Assembly (NCBI GenBank): GCA_036426205.1
Contig: WSYH01000662.1
Location: 1-64,000 of the forward strand
Length of the DNA stretch: 64,000 bases
Direction of reading: 5' to 3'
From: Ascaphus truei
Taxonomy: Eukaryota > Chordata > Amphibia > Anura > Ascaphidae
The position numbers and the translations under genes are program-made. Below the pieces are notes generated by a model. It searched no databases, had not been told where the DNA came from, and worked only from the letters and a program-made list of their open reading frames with translations. Position 1 is the first letter of the stretch, and each line of letters begins with the position of its first letter. Positions 59,843 to 64,000 of this stretch are shown piece after piece.

Positions 59843-61160
59843 ATGTTGCGATTGTTTAGGAGACGTCGGAACATTCTTTTGCATGAGTGGCTTGCTGATC
59901 AAGAGAATGACATAGGGCAAGGGAGGGACAGAGCCAGGGACAGTGACAGGGACAGGCACGCGGATACGACAGGGACAGGGAGAGGGACAGGGCGAGGGAC
60001 AGGTAGAGGGATAGGAGATCAGAGGAGAAGACAGAGGAGACAAGTTGTGCCTCGTCCGCGTGTGTACAGGGAGAGAACCCTGTTAGATGGGATGAGTGAG
60101 GAGGAGATAGTAAGTCGCTATCGTTTGAGTTCAGCAGCAATCTTATCTCTTTAGGAAGAGATAAGGGGAGATTTAGATTTTTTGACAGCCAGAGGTCGTG
60201 CAGTCCCTGGGCTTGTTAAAATGCTGTGCTCATTACATTATCTTGCTTCCGCGTCATTCCAGACAACAGTGGGCATAGTGGGCGGGGTCTCGCAATCTAC
60301 ATTCTCGCGGGCCTTTACCCAGTTTCTCTATGCACTCAATAGACGCGCTAGGAATTATATTCATTTTCCTACAGAGGCGACAGAGTGGCTGGAAGTCAGG
60401 AATGGCTTTTATAACATAGCAGGGATACCATGTGTGCTGGGTGCAATCGATTGCACCCATGTTGCTTTGATTGCACCTAGTCAGAGTGAGCATGTTTACC
60501 GCAACCGTAAGCACTACCATTCACTGAATGTCCAGGTATTATGTGATGCCACGATGAGGATAATGCATGTGGTACCCAAATTCCCTGGTTCCAGTCACGA
60601 TTCCTCTATCCTGAGGAACTCTTCAGTCTTCCATGCTTTCGAAGAAGGACATTTTGGACATGGTTGGCTGCTGGGTGAGTACAAATTTGGATGTTGTAAC
60701 ACCAAACACATTTTTGTTTAGGAATCATTTCATTGTAAAATCTTATCACTAATGTAAGCTTATGTGTGCTCCATTGATTATAGGTGACTCAGGATACGGG
60801 ATTAGGCCCTGGCTCTTGACTCCGGTGCTAAACCCTCAAACTGAAGCAGAGGAGAGGTACAATGCAGCCCATATATCTACGCGATCTGTTATAGAGAGGA
60901 CATTTGGCCTACTCAAGACCAGATTTAGGTGTCTCGACAGAACTGGTGGGGCTCTTCTATACAAGCCTCAAAAAGTGTCTGATATTATCATTGCCTGTTG
61001 CATTTTGCACAATGTGGCACTCACACATAATGTACAATCAGACCTACCTGAGGCTTTGGTAGAGGAGCATCCCACCCATGTAGCTGCTGAAAATGAACAA
61101 ACAGCCAGTGGTGGCCAGACACGCCAGAATGTCATAAATTCCTTTTTTTCTTGTAAGTAA
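59843..61160 (+). pseudogene. Harbinger (HARBI1-like) transposase, two exons, one stop
   Basis: DDE-superfamily nuclease that cuts and joins Harbinger ends, usually with a Myb-like partner. Exon 1 59843-60674, intron 60675-60783 (GTGAGT...ATTATAG, 109 bp), exon 2 60784-61160; about 402 codons, typical for HARBI1-like proteins. N-terminus has Arg/Asp and TGRG repeats (RDRARDSDRD, TGTGRGTGRG). Core: ASASFQTTVGIVGGVSQSTF (helix-turn-helix), GAIDCTHV (first Asp), FPGSSHDSSILRNS (second Asp), RSVIERTFGLLKTRF (Glu). One TAG at 60152-60154 interrupts AAILSL*EEIRGDL, where relatives often have Cys; otherwise open. Spliced frame and motifs are clear. A GTAAGT at the very end (61153) could mark another exon. 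Confidence 0.85.
60675..60783 (+). other. Transposase intron
   Basis: 109 bp, GTGAGT donor and TTGATTATAG acceptor. Splicing restores WLLGDSGYGIRPW. Confidence 0.8.
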
Positions 61161-63725
61161 AAACATATATTTTCATAGTACTACTTTTATATATTAATTA
61201 TGTAATATTAACACAAATTTTTTTTTACATAACCTTCTGTTAGGACACAGATGAATATGGGTTGCACACCTTTCTCTTCTCTGCTGTGTGCACAAAGGCA
61301 TGTGGCACCGGTATGTTATTGTTGCACAGGTTATATAATCCTTCTTCGAATGTAAATTAGTTGTGTGTATGTGAATACAACTGGTGTAACAAATGAGTAA
61401 TTGCTTAGCATTGTGTTGGTGATGATGCTAACACAATACACATAGTATGGCCATAGCCATTCATTCTTGCAGTATGCTTACATACAATGTTATTGTTACA
61501 GTGTAACATGCGCATCCATATGATGTGTACAGCAGGCTGCTTTTCATTTGTTATGTGATAAAATATACATGGTGTTTCACATTTAACACCAAATACACAC
61601 TTTGCTGTGTTGCTTACGTTAGTGAAGATGTCATGTACATGTTTGAAATTTATATATTGTTCCATTGTATTATAGGTATATCTCCTCTATGACTGATCAT
61701 GGTATGTATATGAACTGACATCTGTCATAAGATGTGCCTAACTCAATAGACGTTTAATTTTACATACATGTAGTTTCTGAATCATGTACATGCGTTTACC
61801 TACTATTGAGGTTTCATGAGCATTGTAATAGAAAATGATTAGTGCCATTACATCACATTTAATGTATGTTCCCTTAAAAATTCCATTAATCTAATATAGA
61901 GGTGGGTGGAGAGAAGGGGATAAATGCTGATAGTTTTATCCTAACGGGAGATGATTAATCACGGATGCAATTGACTGATCATAACAGTCCATGCAGGAAT
62001 GCCTGTAATCACACCAATGCTTTGTACATCTTATATGTTGCAATGTATGTTATTAGTAATGCTGTACATTATTAGTAAAGATTACTTTAGCATTCTCACA
62101 TGTGTATGTATAAGTCACACATCTGTGTTGATGTGACCTACATGTAACAAGTGTCAAACTGTTAACATAAACCCAGTAGTGTCTCTAATTTTAGTGTCAT
62201 TTTGCATTACTAATTTCAGCCAATGAAAATGTTGTTAATATAGTTGTCATGTAATTCATGTCACTTCATCATTATTATGATGATCATTTACAAGTAGTCT
62301 CAACATATGAACGTCAATCACGTGCACATTTGCATAGGCACACTTTTCAATACAACTGTTTGTGTCGGTATCAATTTGTGTATTATGCATGTATAACACC
62401 GTCAAATGATAACATCAGCTTTATTATGGTAGCTTATATCATCATATTCACTTTACTATGTATGTGTTGAACGTTTAATAAACACAGAAAAATACAGTTA
62501 GTTTGCTACAAGAAATATACACATAAACGTAATTGTTTACATGATGTTGACCTAATATTTATAACTGCATGCATTGTAGTTGACCACTACATCTTGCCAA
62601 TAACATTCTTTGCAGCAGTCCCAAACCATTTTAACAACATTCCCATGTTACAAGAAATGTTTTACATTAAATGGCTAGTTGGTTGTAAGTCTCCTTTACA
62701 TAGTTTCTACATTTATACGTTCCATTACACAATATACTACACAAATGTTTGTTCAGAGTGGGAATGGTTGTTATATATAAAACAGACCATGCCATATAAT
62801 GTTAGTACTAAATAAAGAACACACATTAAATTTTCTAACTGCACTGTTTAGCAACATCATTATGTTAATTATGTGCTTATGCAATATAGGCATAATTGGA
62901 TCACATTTTGTATTGTTATTTAATATGCGCAATATCAAATATCTAAATAGTTCCATATGTAGTATATTAGTCGGTCGCTCCTCCTCACAATCATCTCATA
63001 TAACGTTAGACTCTTCTGAAATGATACATTGATCCCATTGAATCTTCACCGACATCTCTGAAAAACAGCAAACACATTATGGTCAAAGATGGCACCTTAA
63101 TATATGTGTAGCCGTGACAACGCCTTACACATCTCTATACTGTATGATTGTGTATATCCACGCGTTAATCACTTATATGTTAGAACTACAAGGTTATAAC
63201 TAAACATCATTATTGATCATTTTGTTAATTGTGTTGCACGCATAACTATGTATATGAACTGTCCGTTGGCTGTATACTTAAAAATGTGCGCGCACATCTT
63301 ACTGTGCGCACGCACTTCACGCTTGGGTCGACAAAGTGTTAGCGCATGCGCAAAACAATGCGTACATTGTGCGTTCAATACATGTTGTAAATACCATTAA
63401 CCATATAATATTTATTTCAAATCCAATTAAGGCGAAACTACATTCGTTCTAAATGCGTACATCTCTAATCTTTTTAAACAGACATGTGTGGATGGAAAGC
63501 ACGGCCGATCACACAATGCGCAAATCCAATACGTGTGACGTCATGTTATGCCAGCGTGAAGCGCACGCAAACACTCCTCCCACAGAATTAACATTGGGCT
63601 AACGCACAGTGCACGCCCACAAACACAGACGCGCACGCATTACACAGTGCAGTGACCGTAACTATAACAAACCGACACAGCCAATAGGCTTTGACGCACG
63701 CACATCGGTTGGGGGCGGGCCTTAC

Positions 63726-63864
63726 ATCCGTAATCCTTTTTAAGGACGCCTTCATAGATCTGGCCCACGTTGGCTTTGTTTTCTTGAGTTGATATGATCG
63801 CCTCTGCAATCATTACTTTATACGCTTTGTGTGGATGCATGTTTAGAAGTACATCCTCAGCCAT
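63726..63864 (-). CDS. Possible exon with winged-helix-like peptide
   Basis: Minus strand from ATG at 63864: MAEDVLLNMHPHKAYK, then VMIAEAIISTQENKANVGQI and YEGVLKKDYG, followed by a possible donor GTAAGG (63725-63720). The Y..MIAEAI....KA.VGQIYE pattern resembles helices 1-2 of a forkhead or related winged helix, but is too short to be sure. It lies in a CpG-rich stretch beyond the transposase, on the opposite strand. Could be a second gene of the Harbinger element, a host exon or chance. No continuation is found nearby. Confidence 0.3.
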
Positions 63865-64000
63865 TGCAGCGTCTCAAATAATGTGAGTGGAGTTGCACGT
63901 TCTCTCTTGAGAATGTGAAACGAGGTAAATGTTATCTGTTTTGTGGCTTTCTACTCAAGGCCAAAAAAAAAGTTACATGTTTCACTCTTTTTTGCAAACA

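Larger units (their letters stand above)
51363..64000 (+). other. Start of last visible CNTNAP intron (at least 12.6 kb)
   Basis: Begins with GTAAGT and continues past the window edge. From 51363 to about 51970 it is plain AT-rich sequence. After that come a palindromic repeat, a degenerate L1 and a Harbinger transposon. Confidence 0.7.
58506..64000 (+). mobile_element. Harbinger (PIF) DNA transposon, right end outside window
   Basis: Left boundary put at GGGCTCTATGCAGTAAGCG right after the L1, preceded by CTA (Harbinger targets are 3-bp, often TWA). Subterminal region has repeated GATAAG/CTTATCG words. The transposase gene lies at 59843-61160. Flanks (58.9-59.8 and 61.2-63.5 kb) are unusually rich in ACAT/ATGT. 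No matching right end is seen before 64000, so the extent is a guess. Confidence 0.5.

Overview
This window is vertebrate nuclear DNA, most likely from an amphibian (probably a frog). The grounds are Tx1/L1-type LINEs, a Penelope-like element (PLE), Harbinger, hAT and TA-target transposons packed into the introns of a conserved neural gene. The species cannot be named, and other large-genome vertebrates are not excluded. No bacterial features (operons, CRISPR, Shine-Dalgarno sites) are present. Most open reading frames are shadows of repeats.

Host gene. Five coding exons of one plus-strand gene of the contactin-associated protein family (CNTNAP/Caspr; the LamG4 segment looks most like CNTNAP4 or CNTNAP3) lie at 2914-3132, 46426-46665, 47944-48168, 50716-50849 and 51275-51362. 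All have consensus splice sites and compatible phases. They encode the end of the third laminin-G domain, the second EGF repeat and much of the fourth laminin-G domain. The first intron shown is 43.3 kb, and the last runs past the right edge.

Layout. 0.5-9.8 kb: intron with small repeats, a degenerate minus-strand L1 (6.1-8.6 kb) and low-complexity repeats. 10.2-12.0 kb: a near-perfect 1.8-kb palindrome. 12.0-16.8 kb: a decayed minus-strand L1 carrying a solo LTR and a hairpin MITE. 17.2-18.3 kb and 23.6-25.6 kb: two further large palindromes. 20.6-21.5 kb: a plus-strand L1 ORF1 fragment. 27.07-27.80 kb: a forkhead (FOX) pseudogene. 28.94-37.44 kb: a nearly full-length L1 with target-site duplications, into which a 1.1-kb element and two GC-rich MITEs were inserted later. 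39.3-41.25 kb: a PLE with its 5' part inverted, a PIF1/Helitron helicase scrap and a Gypsy gag fragment. 42.97-46.3 kb: a hAT element, two TA MITEs and a palindromic hAT MITE. 46.4-51.4 kb: the exon cluster. 52.5-58.5 kb: another L1. 58.5 kb to the end: a Harbinger transposon with a nearly intact two-exon transposase.

Main discovery candidate. At least sixteen short sites share a hammerhead-ribozyme-like (type I) layout: a [Y]TGANRA core, a stem II hairpin, GAAAC, a tiny stem III and a final NUH. In the best copies the outer stem I sequences differ but stay complementary (CACTC/GAGTG, CACT/AGTG, GAAC/GTTC, GGGC/GCCC, CTCT/AGAG, ACATCA/TGATGT). One lies 3' of the PLE GIY-YIG domain, one in an element flanked by 14-bp target duplications, and several in divergent inverted dimers. 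This suggests a family of PLE-derived, ribozyme-bearing non-autonomous retroelements. Nothing was folded or searched by computer; the pairings were read by eye.
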